Notes: generated from the letters alone by a model not told the origin. 64,000 nucleotides of DNA from Herbiconiux aconitum (GCF_024979235.1 NZ_JANLCM010000001.1:1054001-1118000), one strand, 5' to 3'. Positions 36,428-46,415 are shown, numbered from the stretch's first letter. Numbers and translations are program-made.

Positions 36428-37060
36428 TCACCGGGGCCACACCGGCCGGAACTGCACGCTGATGCGCGGACCGACGGCTTGCTTCGTCTTCAGGATGGCG
36501 TGCTCGTGAGTGCGCTGGCAGCTGCCGCCCATCACCACGAGATCACCGTGCCCGACCGGGAAACGGAGCGTCGCACCGCCCCCTTTCGGCCGGAGCGAGA
36601 GGGTTCGGGCTGCGCCGACCGAGACGATCGCCACCATGGTGTCGCGATCGATCGTGCGACCCACTCGGTCGCCGTGCCAGGCCACGCTGTCTTCTCCGGT
36701 GCGGTAGAAGCACAGACCGGCGGTGGCGAAGACCTGACCGGGTGGGCGCCCGTAGTAGTCGTTGAGGGCGCGCTGAGCCCGGTTGAGCACGGGATCGGGG
36801 TAGAGCGAGCCCTCACCGAAGTGAGAGACCAGACGCGGCACAGCGACCACCTTGTCGTACATCTCTCGTTGGTCGGCATGCCAGGGCACGTCGACGGCGA
36901 GTCGCTCGAACAGGGCGTCGGAGTTGCGGATCCAGCCCGGCCGCAGGTCGACCCATGCGCCGTCGGCGAGGTGCGTGCGCTCGACCGTGCCGAAGAGTTC
37001 GTCGAGTTCAGGATCGGCATCGATGTCGTCGAAGAGTGAGGTCTGGAAGTCGAGGTTCAT
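36428..37060 (-). CDS. AlkB-type 2-oxoglutarate/Fe(II) dioxygenase
   Basis: DNA-alkylation repair demethylase of the AlkB superfamily, 210 residues. The iron triad is His129-x-Asp131 (WHGD) with a distal His at 185 or 187 (RTHEHAI); the 2-oxoglutarate contacts are Arg199 and Arg205 in PRISVQFRP. It would oxidatively remove methyl groups from N1-A/N3-C. It sits against the strand inside the heme cluster. The start ATG follows TAGCCT by seven bases, and a LexA-like box lies immediately upstream, so induction by DNA damage is likely. Confidence 0.9.
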   Translation of the reverse strand: MNLDFQTSLFDDIDADPELDELFGTVERTHLADGAWVDLRPGWIRNSDALFERLAVDVPWHADQREMYDKVVAVPRLVSHFGEGSLYPDPVLNRAQRALNDYYGRPPGQVFATAGLCFYRTGEDSVAWHGDRVGRTIDRDTMVAIVSVGAARTLSLRPKGGGATLRFPVGHGDLVVMGGSCQRTHEHAILKTKQAVGPRISVQFRPVWPR

Positions 37061-37073
37061 GTCGGCAAGGCTA
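37061..37073 (-). promoter_or_regulatory. Leaderless -10 box for the alkB-like gene
   Basis: TAGCCT (37073-37068 on the minus strand), seven bases, then ATG 37060. The LexA-like box starts seven bases further upstream, in the region RNA polymerase must occupy. Confidence 0.6.
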
Positions 37074-37080
37074 CCGACAT

Positions 37081-37096
37081 TCGAACGTATGTTCTA
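37081..37096. promoter_or_regulatory. LexA (SOS) box
   Basis: TCGAAC-GTAT-GTTCTA matches the actinobacterial LexA consensus TCGAAC-N4-GTTCGA at 11 of 12 defined positions. It is 20 bases from the alkB-like start and 52 from hemB. Confidence 0.75.
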
Positions 37097-37135
37097 GTTA
37101 ATGTTTCATCCGGCCGACGCCCATCCACGGCGATC

Positions 37136-37148
37136 TAAGCTGGAACCC
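37136..37148 (+). promoter_or_regulatory. Leaderless -10 box for hemB
   Basis: TAAGCT (37136-37141), seven bases, then ATG 37149. Confidence 0.55.
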
Positions 37149-38144
37149 ATGAACTCAGGCTCCTTCCCCGAGGTGCGACCGCGCCGGCTGCGAGCGACTC
37201 CGGCGATGCGCCGACTGGTCGCCGAAACCCGGATCGACCCGGCGCAGCTCGTGCTCCCGCTCTTCGTGCGCGACGACATCGTGGAGCCCGTGCCGCTTCA
37301 GGCGATGCCCGGTGTGGTGCAGCACACCTTCGACAGCCTGGGCGCCGCCGTGACCGAGGCCGCCGAGGCCGGGCTCGGGGGCGTCATGCTTTTCGGTGTG
37401 CCGGCCGACTCGGCCAAAGACGCCCGCGGCAGCGGAGCGACCGATCCCGACGGCGTGCTCAACGCCGCGACACGGGTCGCCGTGGCCGAAGCCGGTGACG
37501 CGCTGGTGGTGCAGACCGACCTGTGCCTCGACGAGTTCACCGACCATGGTCATTGCGGTGTGCTCGCGCCCGACGGTTCGGTCGACAACGACGCGTCGCT
37601 CGAGCGCTACCGCGACATGGCTCTCGAGCAGGCCAGGGCCGGCTCGCAGATGCTCGGTCTCTCCGGCATGATGGACGGCCAGGTCGCCGCCGTGCGCGGC
37701 GCGCTCGACGCCGAGGGCTTCGATCAGGTGGCCGTGCTCGCTTACGCCGCGAAGTACGCCTCGGCCTTCTATGGTCCGTTCCGCGAGGCCGTCGGATCGA
37801 CGCTGCGCGGCGACCGCAAGACCTACCAGCTCGATCCGGCGAACCGTCGCGAGGGTGTGCGCGAAGCACTCCTCGACGTGGCGGAGGGCGCTGACGTCGT
37901 GATGGTGAAGCCCGCGATGAGCTACCTCGACCTGGTCGCCGACGTGTCGGCATCCGTTCCGGTTCCGGTCTGGGCCTACCAGGTGTCGGGCGAGTACGCG
38001 ATGATCGAGGCGGCAGCGGCGAACGGCTGGATCGAGCGGGAGCGCGCCATCCTCGAGACGCTCACGAGCATCCGTCGGGCCGGAGCCGAAGCGGTGCTGA
38101 CCTACTGGGCGGTCGAGGTCGCCCGCTCACTGAAAGGACTGTGA
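37149..38144 (+). CDS. hemB: Porphobilinogen synthase HemB
   Basis: Condenses two 5-aminolevulinates to porphobilinogen. The protein has 331 residues; the two Schiff-base lysines lie in [14 protein letters not shown] and [11 protein letters not shown], and the metal region is [14 protein letters not shown]. It retains some cysteines of the zinc-type loop but also Asp residues, so metal use cannot be settled by eye. An earlier in-frame ATG (37101) lies beyond the promoter; ATG 37149 with its TAAGCT box is preferred. Overlaps hemL. Confidence 0.95.
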   Translation: MNSGSFPEVRPRRLRATPAMRRLVAETRIDPAQLVLPLFVRDDIVEPVPLQAMPGVVQHTFDSLGAAVTEAAEAGLGGVMLFGVPADSAKDARGSGATDPDGVLNAATRVAVAEAGDALVVQTDLCLDEFTDHGHCGVLAPDGSVDNDASLERYRDMALEQARAGSQMLGLSGMMDGQVAAVRGALDAEGFDQVAVLAYAAKYASAFYGPFREAVGSTLRGDRKTYQLDPANRREGVREALLDVAEGADVVMVKPAMSYLDLVADVSASVPVPVWAYQVSGEYAMIEAAAANGWIERERAILETLTSIRRAGAEAVLTYWAVEVARSLKGL

Positions 38145-39595
38145 TGAGCGCCGAGAGCGGCATCGGGGCGGCGCTGTCGCCCGAGCGCGACGAGACCGAG
38201 GCGACCACCGCGGTCGCGAGCCACGCCGGCAACGCCGAGCAGTTCGCGCGAGCCCAGCGCTCCATCCCCGGTGGCGTCAACTCGCCGGTGCGCGCTTTCC
38301 GCTCGGTCGGCGGCACACCGCGTTTTCTCGTCTCGGCCCGCGGACCCTACGTCACCGACTCCGAGGGCACCGAGTACGTCGACCTCGTGAGCTCGTGGGG
38401 TCCGGCGATTCTGGGGCACGCGCATCCGGAGGTCGTCGCTGCGGTTCAGGATGCCGCCTCCCGCGGTCTCTCCTTCGGCGCCACCACCCCGGCCGAGACC
38501 GACCTCGCCGAGCTCGTGCACGCCCGCGTCGTAGCCGGCGGCGTGCATCCGATCGAGAAGGTGCGCCTGGTCTCCACCGGCACCGAGGCGACCATGACCG
38601 CCATCCGGCTCGCCCGCGGATTCACCGGCCGCGACCTGCTGATCAAGTTCGCCGGCCACTATCACGGCCACTCGGATTCGCTGCTCGCCGAGGCCGGCTC
38701 CGGCCTCGCGACGCTTGCGCTGCCCGCCTCCGCCGGCGTTCCGGCGGCCACCGCGGCCCTCACCATCGTGCTTCCCTACAACGACCTCGATGCCGTGCGC
38801 AAGGTCTTCGCCGAACGCGGTCACGACATCGCAGCCATCATCGTCGAGGCAGCGCCGGCGAACATGGGTGTGGTGCCGCCGGCTCCCGGCTACAACGCCG
38901 CCCTCGCCGACATCGCCCACGCCCACGGATCTCTGCTCATCGTCGACGAGGTGCTCACGGGCTTCCGCGTGGGCGCGGCGGGCTGGTGGGGGCTCGAGAA
39001 CTCCGGCAGTCCCGTCGCCGAATTGCACCTGGATGCGCCGGGACCGGTCGATGTGCCGGCCTACCTGCCCGACCTGGTCACCTTCGGCAAGGTCGTCGGC
39101 GGGGGGATGCCGCTCGCCGCACTCGGCGGACGAGCCGACGTGATGGACGCACTGGCGCCGCTCGGCCCGGTCTATCAAGCGGGCACCCTGTCGGGCAACC
39201 CGGTCGCCGTCGCCGCCGGGCTCGCCACCCTGCGGCTCGCCGACGCCGCGGTCTACGCCGCCCTCGACGCCGCAGCCGCCACCGTCTCCACCGCCGTGTC
39301 GACAGCCCTCGACGAGGCGGGAGTGCGGCACAGCGTGCAGCGCGCCGGCAACCTCTTCAGCTTCACCTTCGGGTCGTCGCACGCGCCGCGCAACTACGCC
39401 GAGGTGCAGGCCCAGGAAGGGTTCCGCTACGGTCCCTTCTTCCACGCGATGCTCGACGGGGGGGTCTCGCTCCCACCCTCGGTCTACGAGGCCTGGTTCG
39501 TCTCGGCGGCGCACGACGACACCGCGATAGCGCGCATCCTGGATGCCCTGCCCCGGGCGGCCGCGGCGGCTGCCGCAGCCCGCCCCGGTGCCTGA
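38144..39595 (+). CDS. hemL: Glutamate-1-semialdehyde 2,1-aminomutase HemL
   Basis: PLP enzyme making 5-aminolevulinate from the HemA product. The protein has 483 residues; [11 protein letters not shown] near the start and the PLP lysine in [15 protein letters not shown] are diagnostic. It is about 40 residues longer than usual, through an N-terminal extension of about 30 residues and an insert ([20 protein letters not shown] region) just before the lysine. ATG 38144 overlaps the hemB stop (TGATG); a GTG one codon earlier is also possible. Last heme gene; an AT-rich stretch with a TTATATAT run (39618-39625) follows and may drive the next gene. Confidence 0.94.
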   Translation: MSAESGIGAALSPERDETEATTAVASHAGNAEQFARAQRSIPGGVNSPVRAFRSVGGTPRFLVSARGPYVTDSEGTEYVDLVSSWGPAILGHAHPEVVAAVQDAASRGLSFGATTPAETDLAELVHARVVAGGVHPIEKVRLVSTGTEATMTAIRLARGFTGRDLLIKFAGHYHGHSDSLLAEAGSGLATLALPASAGVPAATAALTIVLPYNDLDAVRKVFAERGHDIAAIIVEAAPANMGVVPPAPGYNAALADIAHAHGSLLIVDEVLTGFRVGAAGWWGLENSGSPVAELHLDAPGPVDVPAYLPDLVTFGKVVGGGMPLAALGGRADVMDALAPLGPVYQAGTLSGNPVAVAAGLATLRLADAAVYAALDAAAATVSTAVSTALDEAGVRHSVQRAGNLFSFTFGSSHAPRNYAEVQAQEGFRYGPFFHAMLDGGVSLPPSVYEAWFVSAAHDDTAIARILDALPRAAAAAAAARPGA

Positions 39596-39678
39596 GTTCG
39601 CATAAATTCCCGAATCGTTATATATCCCTGAGTCAGAAATGGTGCCGTTCCACAGGGTAGCCACGGCAGACTAGAAGC

Positions 39679-40053
39679 ATGGCCGTTCTCTTCGTCCACA
39701 CCGATCGCCTCGAGATCCGATTGACGCGCGCTGAGAAGCTGCTGTCGTTCCGCCGCACCGACATCGTGGTGCCGCTCGAGAACATCCGTTCGGCCGCGCT
39801 GACCGACGACCCGTGGGTGTGGGTGCGCGGCATCCGGGCGCCAGGCGCGGCCATCCCGCTCACTCTGGCGGTGGGCACGTGGAAGTTCCATGACGGCAAA
39901 GACTTCCTGCTCGTGAAGGGCACTCGCACCTCGGTGGTCATCGACCTCGAGGAACAGGAGTTCTCGCGCATCATCGTCACCACCGCCCACTCGATCGAGT
40001 TGCTGCGGGCGCTGCGCCTTCCTCCCCTCGAGGGCACCGAGATCATCGACTGA
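39679..40053 (+). CDS. Small PH-like beta-rich protein, function unknown
   Basis: A 124-residue cytosolic protein with alternating beta strands and a final helix (SIELLRALRLPP), a pattern resembling bacterial pleckstrin-homology-like proteins. No membrane segment or catalytic motif. The segment VGTWKFHDGKDFLLV is probably the most conserved part. Start ATG has AGAAGC ahead. Stand-alone between hemL and the convergent oxidoreductase. Confidence 0.6.
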   Translation: MAVLFVHTDRLEIRLTRAEKLLSFRRTDIVVPLENIRSAALTDDPWVWVRGIRAPGAAIPLTLAVGTWKFHDGKDFLLVKGTRTSVVIDLEEQEFSRIIVTTAHSIELLRALRLPPLEGTEIID

Positions 40054-40095
40054 CCCGACGATCCCTCCTTGGCGAGGCGCGATGGAGTGCCGGGG

Positions 40096-41091
40096 TCAGA
40101 GACTGAGGTCGACGACCGTTCGGCCGCGCACCTCGCCGGCGAGGATGCGGTCGGCGGCGTCGAGCACCTGGTCGAGACCGATGGTGGTCGTCATCGTGGC
40201 GAGGGCGTCGAGGTCGAGTTCGGCGGCGAGATCGGTCCAAGCGCGCTCGCGGAGGGCCAGAGGCGCTTCGACCGAGTTCGCGCCGGTCAACGTGACCGAC
40301 CGCAGGATGAACGGCATGACGCTGGTGGGCAGGTCGCCGCCCTGCGCGAGCCCGCAGGCAACGACGGTTCCGCCATAGTTCGTCTGAGCCAAGAGGTTGG
40401 CGAGGGTGTGACTGCCGACCGAGTCGATCGCGCCGGCCCAGGTCTGGCTCTGCAGCGGCCGCCCCGGCTCGGCGAGCACGCTGCGGTCGATCAGGCGTGC
40501 CGCGCCGAGACTCTTCAGGTAGTCGCCCTGCTCCTCAGCGCGCCCGGTCGAGGCGACCACCGAGTAGCCGCGACCGGCGAGCAGTGCGATCGCCACCGAT
40601 CCGACCCCGCCGGCGGCACCGGTGACCACGACCTCGCCCGCTCCTGGCAGCACGCCGTTGTCTTGCAGCGCCAGCGCCGCGATCATCGCCGTGAAACCCG
40701 CGGTGCCGATGGCGGCCGCCTGCGCCGGCGAGATGCCATTCGGGAGCGGCACCAGAGCATCCGGTCGCACGCGCGCTCTCGTGGCGAACCCGCCGTGCCG
40801 GTGCTCGCCGATGCCGTCGCCGTTCAGCACGACCAGGTCGCCCGGTTCGAAGCGGTCCGACGCGGACGCCGTCACCCGGCCCACGATGTCGATGCCCGGC
40901 ACGAGCGGCCACTCGCGCACCACGCCCGGCCGGCCGAGCAGGGCGAGTCCGTCTTTGAAGTTGAGACTCGAGTAGAGCACGTCGAGGTCGACCGGATGCT
41001 CGCCGCCGGTGTTCTCGAAGAACTCCTCGTCATCGATGTCGAGCAGGCGCCCCTGCGCTCCCTTGTCGGTCACGACGATCGCCTTGGCCAT
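40096..41091 (-). CDS. YhdH/acryloyl-CoA-reductase-type quinone oxidoreductase (MDR family)
   Basis: A zinc-free medium-chain dehydrogenase/reductase of 331 residues, close in type to E. coli AcuI/YhdH. It has the substrate lobe with SSLNFKDGLAL, the NADPH-binding VVTGAAGGVGSVAIALLA motif near residue 150, and the QSQTWAGAIDSVGS stretch typical of this group. The likely reaction is NADPH-dependent reduction of an enoyl or quinone substrate; acryloyl-CoA detoxification is possible. GGAGGTGACC directly precedes the ATG. The long open frame upstream is antisense to nothing useful and was cut here. Confidence 0.88.
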   Translation of the reverse strand: MAKAIVVTDKGAQGRLLDIDDEEFFENTGGEHPVDLDVLYSSLNFKDGLALLGRPGVVREWPLVPGIDIVGRVTASASDRFEPGDLVVLNGDGIGEHRHGGFATRARVRPDALVPLPNGISPAQAAAIGTAGFTAMIAALALQDNGVLPGAGEVVVTGAAGGVGSVAIALLAGRGYSVVASTGRAEEQGDYLKSLGAARLIDRSVLAEPGRPLQSQTWAGAIDSVGSHTLANLLAQTNYGGTVVACGLAQGGDLPTSVMPFILRSVTLTGANSVEAPLALRERAWTDLAAELDLDALATMTTTIGLDQVLDAADRILAGEVRGRTVVDLSL

Positions 41092-41132
41092 GGTCACCTC
41101 CGGGTTGCGGTCTGTGTTTCTGCCGGCCGGCG

Positions 41133-41936
41133 TCAGGAGACGTCGCGTCGCCAGCTGGTGAAGTAGCCGATGATGGTCGCGATCAGGGCGATGGCCGCGA
41201 GCACGAGCCCACCCTGCCACCAGTCGAGGGCGACCGTGCTCGGTGAGATCGAGGTGTAGATGCTCGCACCCACCAAGGCATCGCTCGCCGAGCCCGGCAG
41301 GAACTGCCCGACCTGCGCCGACCAATCGGTGATGCTCGCTCCGACGCGCAAGAGCGGCTCGACGAACTGGGTGAAGGCGAGCACGATCACGATCGCCGCG
41401 ACCTGACTCGGCACGAGGGCGCCGAGGCCCACCCCGATCGCGGCCCAGAGCGCCATCGCGAGCACCGAACGGCCGATGAAGGCCCAGGTGTCCGGGTCTC
41501 CCAGCTGCGTGTCGATGCCGAAGGCGGCGAGAACGGATGCGCCGGCACCGATCGATGCGATCAGTGCGATCACCCCGAACGCGGCTCCCGCGAGCAGGAG
41601 GGTCACGAATTTGCCACCGAGAACGACGGTGCGACGGGGCATCGCGAGGAAGGTGGGGGTGAGTGACTGGAACCGGAACTCGGTCGTCACGGCGAGTGCA
41701 CCGAGCAGCACCGGGAAGACATAACCGACCGACGTGGCGAAGCTGTAGATGAGCGGCGGCAGCTGGGCCTCGGGGATGACCGGTCCGCGGCCCGTCGTGC
41801 CGACGCCTCCGAAGATGGCAGCCAGACCGCCGGCGCAGAGCGCGACGTAACCGACCATGATCAGCGCCAGCACCCACCACAGGCGGGTGCTCAGGAGCTT
41901 CGTGAACTCGGAGTGCACGGTGGCGAGGAATCTCAC
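41133..41936 (-). CDS. ABC-2-type transporter permease
   Basis: A 267-residue membrane subunit with six hydrophobic segments, starting with the usual SEFTKLLSTRLWW motif of ABC-2 exporters that flank bacitracin-type ATPases. It overlaps the ATPase gene by four bases (GTGA), so the two form one exporter unit, as in antibiotic-resistance or lipid-handling pairs. Substrate unknown. No two-component system or GntR regulator is adjacent. Confidence 0.87.
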   Translation of the reverse strand: MRFLATVHSEFTKLLSTRLWWVLALIMVGYVALCAGGLAAIFGGVGTTGRGPVIPEAQLPPLIYSFATSVGYVFPVLLGALAVTTEFRFQSLTPTFLAMPRRTVVLGGKFVTLLLAGAAFGVIALIASIGAGASVLAAFGIDTQLGDPDTWAFIGRSVLAMALWAAIGVGLGALVPSQVAAIVIVLAFTQFVEPLLRVGASITDWSAQVGQFLPGSASDALVGASIYTSISPSTVALDWWQGGLVLAAIALIATIIGYFTSWRRDVS

Positions 41937-42835
41937 AGCGAACCCTCCTCGCCCACGAGAGTGAGGAACGATTCCTCGAGGCCGGTGCGTTTCTGCGAGA
42001 GCGCGGTGACCGCGATGCCCGCCTCGAACGCGAGCCGCCCGATCTCGGCCGCCTCGGCGCTGTCGACCAGCACGCCCGAGCGCAGACTCGAGACGGTGTA
42101 GCCGGCGGCGCGGATGACTTCCGCGAGCCGCTCACGGTCATCGGCGTTCACCTGCACCTGCTTGGAGTCGGAGACGTCGAGGCTCGAGAGTTCGCCACGG
42201 TGCACCAGCTTTCCGTGGGAGATGATGATGACGTCGTCGACCGTCTGCTGCACCTCGCTCAAGAGATGCGAACTGATCAGCACAGTGCGCCCCTCCGCCG
42301 CCATCGCGCGGAGGAGGAGACGAATCCACTTGATGCCCTCGGGGTCGAGTCCGTTGATCGGCTCGTCGAGCACGAGAACGCCCGGGTCGCCGAGGAGCGC
42401 GAAGGCGAGGCCCAGGCGCTGGCGCATGCCGAGCGAGTAGCCGCCGACCCGCCGCGAGCCGTAGTCGGCGAGTCCGACCTTCTCGAGTGCCGCATCCGGG
42501 GCCGTCTTCGGGAGGCCTGCCGCCTGGGCGTAGACCGCGAGGTGGTTGTGGGCGGAGCGGCCCGGGTGGAAGCTGGCGGCCTCGAGCGACGCGCCCACCG
42601 TGGCGAGGGGGGATGGCAGGCGCGCATACGGCGTGCCCCCGAAGGTTGCGGTGCCGGACGACGGCTGCACGAGGCCGAGCAGCATGCGCAGGGTCGTGGT
42701 CTTTCCGGCGCCATTCGGGCCGAGGAAGCCGGTGACTTGCCCTGGTTCGACTGTGAGCGAGAGGTCAGAAACGGCGTCGACGTTCCCGAACGACTTCGTC
42801 AAGCGGGCGAATTCGATGGGTACGCCGGTGGGCAT
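41933..42835 (-). CDS. ABC exporter ATPase, BcrA-type
   Basis: A 300-residue ATPase. Walker A is GPNGAGKTTT, the signature YSLGMRQRLG is diagnostic of the DrrA/BcrA class, and Walker B is VLVLDEPINGLDP. The C-terminal 80 residues form the regulatory tail (ESFLTLVGEEG). ATG 42835 is the start that gives the standard EFARLTKSFG opening; the longer open frame is not supported. Pairs with the permease gene immediately downstream. Confidence 0.9.
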   Translation of the reverse strand: MPTGVPIEFARLTKSFGNVDAVSDLSLTVEPGQVTGFLGPNGAGKTTTLRMLLGLVQPSSGTATFGGTPYARLPSPLATVGASLEAASFHPGRSAHNHLAVYAQAAGLPKTAPDAALEKVGLADYGSRRVGGYSLGMRQRLGLAFALLGDPGVLVLDEPINGLDPEGIKWIRLLLRAMAAEGRTVLISSHLLSEVQQTVDDVIIISHGKLVHRGELSSLDVSDSKQVQVNADDRERLAEVIRAAGYTVSSLRSGVLVDSAEAAEIGRLAFEAGIAVTALSQKRTGLEESFLTLVGEEGSL

Positions 42836-42968
42836 CGATGTTGTCCTGTCGGTGTCCGGGAAGAGAAAGTGCGGACGTGCCCGCGAATCAAGCCTAGGGT
42901 GGCGGTCGACGGTTGTCACAGTATTCAGCCAATGCTGAGAGAATCCGTCTGAGGAAAGGACGGTCTGG

Positions 42969-44501
42969 ATGGCAGAACACGCCACCGGCGGCCCTGCCGA
43001 ATCCCCGGAGATCCTGCCGAGTGCTGCCGAGTTCAACGCACGGGAGACCTCGGAATTGTCGATCGACGAGCTCGAAGAGGCGAGTCTGGTCGAGCACATC
43101 CGGCGGCGTACCTTCCGCGGATCGGTCGGACTCGTGGTCGACAGCGCGTTCTTCCTGTTCGGTACGGCCTCGGCCGCCTGGCTGGCCTTCCTGGTGGCCA
43201 CCGAGTCGTTCGCGAGGGGGTGGCAGCAGCTCTGGTTCCTGCTCGTCTTCTGGCTCGTGGTCGCCTACCTCCTCCTGCCGCGGGTGCACAGCATCCTCAC
43301 CCTCTTCTACGTACCCGACTACTTCATCGGCCGGGCGAAGACCCGCGAGGGCTTGCTGGGCGACCCCATCAACATCGCGCTGCGCGGGTCGGAGGACCAG
43401 ATCCACGAGGCGATGATGCGGGCGGGATGGCATCGTGCCGACGACATGGGGCTCACCTCGGCGCTCCGCACGGTTCGCGGCACGCTGCTGCGGAGGAGCT
43501 ACCCGGGAGCCCCCGTTTCGCGGCTGTACCTCTTCGGCAACGTGCAGAACTTCACCTACCAGCAGGAGGTCTCCGGCAACCCGTCGAAGCGGCATCACGT
43601 GCGGTTCTGGCGTTGCCCACGAGGGTGGCTGCTGCCGGGTGGTCACCAGGCCGACTGGCTGGCCGCGGGAACCTACGACCGCAGCATCGGCATCTCCTTC
43701 TTCACCCTCCAGGTCACGCACCGCATCGACAAGGAGACCGACAAGGAACGCGACCACATCGTGTCGACCCTCGTTGAGGGGAACGATCGGGCGAAGGTGA
43801 AGCTGATCCGCAACTTCTCGACGGGGTACCACCACGTCAACGGCGGCGGGGATGCGATCGTCACCGACGGCGATCTTCCGGTGGTCGACCTCCGCCGTGT
43901 CAGCACCTGGGATGCGGGTGACGACCGCGCCGCGCATGTCGAGCAAACCGTCGCGCCCACGCCCTCTGCGGTATTCACGGAGTCGCCGATCGCCGGCCTC
44001 GGCCGACCTGCGGCCATCTACCTCGGCGTGCTGCTCATGGTGTTCCGGGTGCTCTCCGCTCTCGGCGCGGCCGCGGTCGTGGCCTTCTCCGTCGGCGACG
44101 GCGAACTCGATTTCCGCACCATCACCGGAGCGCTCACACCGGCGGATGCGCGTTTCCTCGGCTCACTCGTCGTCGCGCTGTTCGTGACGGTGGCGTTGTT
44201 GATCAGCGCGCTCTACTCGGTGCTCGCCTTCCTCATCTATCACGGGCACAACTGGGCCCGGTTCACCGGCATGAGCATCAGTGCGGCAGCGGTCGTCGTC
44301 ACCGCGCTCGACTTCGCGAACGGCGGGCCCGAGATCACCCTGCAGACGAACCTCGTGGGGCTGTCGTTCGATGTGCTCGTGCTGCTGGCGCTCTCGGGAA
44401 CCGAAGCGCGCCGTTTCTCGCACCGCCGCGCCGTCGAGCGGCGTGAGGCGCGGCGCGAGCGCCGGGAGGCCCGCCGTGCAGCGCCCGCCCTCCCGGCGTA
44501 A
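42969..44501 (+). CDS. LssY C-terminal-domain membrane protein
   Basis: A 510-residue protein. Two membrane helices (about 53-75 and 85-105) are followed by a soluble LssY_C-type domain (about 120-290; the RSYPGAPVSRLYLFG and HHVRFWRC segments), then four more helices (about 350-470) and an Arg/Glu-rich C-terminal tail. LssY_C domains occur in proteins of lipid or phosphatase context (PAP2 partners), but no PAP2 domain is fused here. A GAGGAAAGGAC Shine-Dalgarno precedes the ATG. Divergent from the ABC exporter. Function unknown. Confidence 0.78.
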   Translation: MAEHATGGPAESPEILPSAAEFNARETSELSIDELEEASLVEHIRRRTFRGSVGLVVDSAFFLFGTASAAWLAFLVATESFARGWQQLWFLLVFWLVVAYLLLPRVHSILTLFYVPDYFIGRAKTREGLLGDPINIALRGSEDQIHEAMMRAGWHRADDMGLTSALRTVRGTLLRRSYPGAPVSRLYLFGNVQNFTYQQEVSGNPSKRHHVRFWRCPRGWLLPGGHQADWLAAGTYDRSIGISFFTLQVTHRIDKETDKERDHIVSTLVEGNDRAKVKLIRNFSTGYHHVNGGGDAIVTDGDLPVVDLRRVSTWDAGDDRAAHVEQTVAPTPSAVFTESPIAGLGRPAAIYLGVLLMVFRVLSALGAAAVVAFSVGDGELDFRTITGALTPADARFLGSLVVALFVTVALLISALYSVLAFLIYHGHNWARFTGMSISAAAVVVTALDFANGGPEITLQTNLVGLSFDVLVLLALSGTEARRFSHRRAVERREARRERREARRAAPALPA

Positions 44502-44525
44502 CTCGGTGCGCGACTGGTCGGCGGA

Positions 44526-46316
44526 TCAGCTGAGGGTCTGGGTGCCCTCGGGCAGGAAGCCGCCCGCGTAGAGGGCAAGGGCTGCCTCCTGCAGCGCCGT
44601 GAGCGCCACCCGCTGCGGCCACGGACCGTAGGAGATGCGGGCGATGCCGAGGCGCTGGTACTCGCCGGGCGCCAACGATCCGGGCCCGCCGATCACACTG
44701 ACCTTCCGCACCCCGATGCCCTCGACGAGGCGTTCGGCGGTTGCCTTGTCGATCAGGCCGGGCACGAAGACGCAGGCCGCTCCTGCATCGAGGTAGGCCC
44801 GCCCCCGCTCGATGGCGTCGTCGATCGCCTCATCGAGCGGCCGGTCTCCACGCCGGATCAGCGCATCCGTTCGCGCGTTGAGCACGAACCGCACGCCTTC
44901 GGCTTCCGCAGCCTTCATCACCTCGGCAACGTTCTCGACCGATTCGATGTGCGGCCGCATCTGGTCTTCGATGTTCGCGCCCACAACCCCGACACCGATC
45001 GCGCGCCGCACGGTCTCGCCGGCGTCGCCGTAACCACCCTCGAGGTCGGCGCTCACGGGCAGCGACGTCGACAACGCGATGCGACCGACGGCCTCGATCA
45101 TCAGCTCGAGCGGGATGTGCTCTCCGTCTTCGTAGCCGTAGGCCGCCGCTATGCCGTGGCTCGCCGTGGCCAACGCCTTCGTCTCGGGCAGGTCGGCCAG
45201 AACGGAGGCGCTCGCGACATCCCACACATTCACCACGGTGAGGATCTCCGGCGCCTTGTGCAGGGCGAGCAGTGCATCGGCCCGGTCGTGGATGAGTTCG
45301 TGGGTGGTGTGGGTCTGCTGGCTGTCGTGGCTGGTCATGGGCCGAGCATACGACGAGCCGGCGACGCCCGAACCCCTGTGGATGAACTGGGCGGCAGCGT
45401 GCGACGCGCAGAGGATTGTGGAGGAGAGGTCGGCGCACGAGTCGCAGACGACCAACTGCGAGCGGCAGGCCGGGTCGGCGCAGTTCTGCATGCGGGAGGT
45501 GGAGGCGGAGCACGACACGCACGACCCGATCACCGCCGCATCCGGGCTGAACGAGACTGAGCCGCGGCCGTCGAACACGTAGAGCGACCCGTTCCAGAGG
45601 CCTTGGTCGCCGAACGTCTCGCCGTAGCGCACGATGCCGCCGTCGAGCTGGTACACCTCCGAGAATCCGCGCGCGCTCATCAGCGACGAGAGCACCTCGC
45701 AGCGGATGCCGCCCGTGCAGTAGGTGACGATCGGGGAGGACTTCAGGTGGTCGTACTTGCCGCTGTCGAGTTCGGCGACGAAGTCGCGGGTGGTCGCGAC
45801 ATCCGGAACCACCGCCCCGCGGAACCGCCCGATCTCGGCCTCGAACGCGTTTCGACCGTCGAAGAACACAACCTCGTCGCCGCGCGACTCCACAAGCTCG
45901 TGCAGCTCTGCGGGTTGAAGCTTGACCCCGCCGCCGATCACGCCGTGAGCGTCGACCTGCAGCTCTCCGGGTGCGCCGAAGCTCACGATCTCGCCGCGCA
46001 CCTTGACGCTCAGCCGCGGGAAGTCGGTGCTCGCGCGATAGGGCGTGTGCTTCGACGCCGTCGACGCCTCGAGTGCGGTGCCCTCGCTCCACTTCACGTC
46101 GAGATCGGCGAAGGGCCCGAACTCGCGCGTCTTGCGAACGTAGCGCTTCACCGCGTCGAGTTCGCCGCCGAGCGTGCCGTTGATGCCGTCGGCCGAGATC
46201 AGGATGCGCCCACGCAAGCCGAGGGATTCGCACAGGTCGCGCTGCCACAGTCGCACGGCTTCGGGGTCGGTCACGGGCGCGAAGACGTAGTAGAGGATGA
46301 TCTTCGGAATGGGCAC
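44526..46316 (-). CDS. trhO: TrhO-type rhodanese ORF continuous with a PEP-mutase/isocitrate-lyase-like domain
   Basis: One uninterrupted frame of 596 codons. Residues 1-326 are a TrhO/YceA-type enzyme that hydroxylates wobble uridine in tRNA: an N-terminal ferredoxin-like domain, a rhodanese domain with the CTGGIRC loop (Cys200-Cys206), and a C-terminal cysteine-rich zinc-like segment (SCVSCS, NCADPAC, VCDSC). Residues 327-596 form a complete PrpB/PEP-mutase-like TIM barrel with the metal-binding DLEGGYGD and NARTDA motifs. No stop separates them, but Met327 (ATG 45338) has a TATGCT box six bases upstream, so the second domain is probably also, or only, made from its own leaderless mRNA. The first start is GTG with a TAAAAT box six bases upstream. 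Confidence 0.85.
   Translation of the reverse strand: MPIPKIILYYVFAPVTDPEAVRLWQRDLCESLGLRGRILISADGINGTLGGELDAVKRYVRKTREFGPFADLDVKWSEGTALEASTASKHTPYRASTDFPRLSVKVRGEIVSFGAPGELQVDAHGVIGGGVKLQPAELHELVESRGDEVVFFDGRNAFEAEIGRFRGAVVPDVATTRDFVAELDSGKYDHLKSSPIVTYCTGGIRCEVLSSLMSARGFSEVYQLDGGIVRYGETFGDQGLWNGSLYVFDGRGSVSFSPDAAVIGSCVSCSASTSRMQNCADPACRSQLVVCDSCADLSSTILCASHAAAQFIHRGSGVAGSSYARPMTSHDSQQTHTTHELIHDRADALLALHKAPEILTVVNVWDVASASVLADLPETKALATASHGIAAAYGYEDGEHIPLELMIEAVGRIALSTSLPVSADLEGGYGDAGETVRRAIGVGVVGANIEDQMRPHIESVENVAEVMKAAEAEGVRFVLNARTDALIRRGDRPLDEAIDDAIERGRAYLDAGAACVFVPGLIDKATAERLVEGIGVRKVSVIGGPGSLAPGEYQRLGIARISYGPWPQRVALTALQEAALALYAGGFLPEGTQTLS
45339..45350 (-). promoter_or_regulatory. Possible internal leaderless promoter for the PEP-mutase-like domain
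   Basis: TATGCT (45350-45345 on the minus strand), CGGCCC, then ATG 45338, in the linker of the fused frame. A product of 270 residues (44526-45338) would be a normal-length isocitrate-lyase/PEP-mutase-family protein. Confidence 0.55.
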
Positions 46317-46328
46317 CCGGCGATTTTA
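46317..46328 (-). promoter_or_regulatory. Leaderless -10 box for trhO
   Basis: TAAAAT (46328-46323 on the minus strand), CGCCGG, then GTG 46316. Confidence 0.65.
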
Positions 46329-46415
46329 GTCGGCGTGGATGCGTGCCAGCCCGGCCACGCGCATCCGTCGTTGTAGGGATTCACAGGCGAGGTTCCGCTT
46401 CGATGTGCGCATCTC

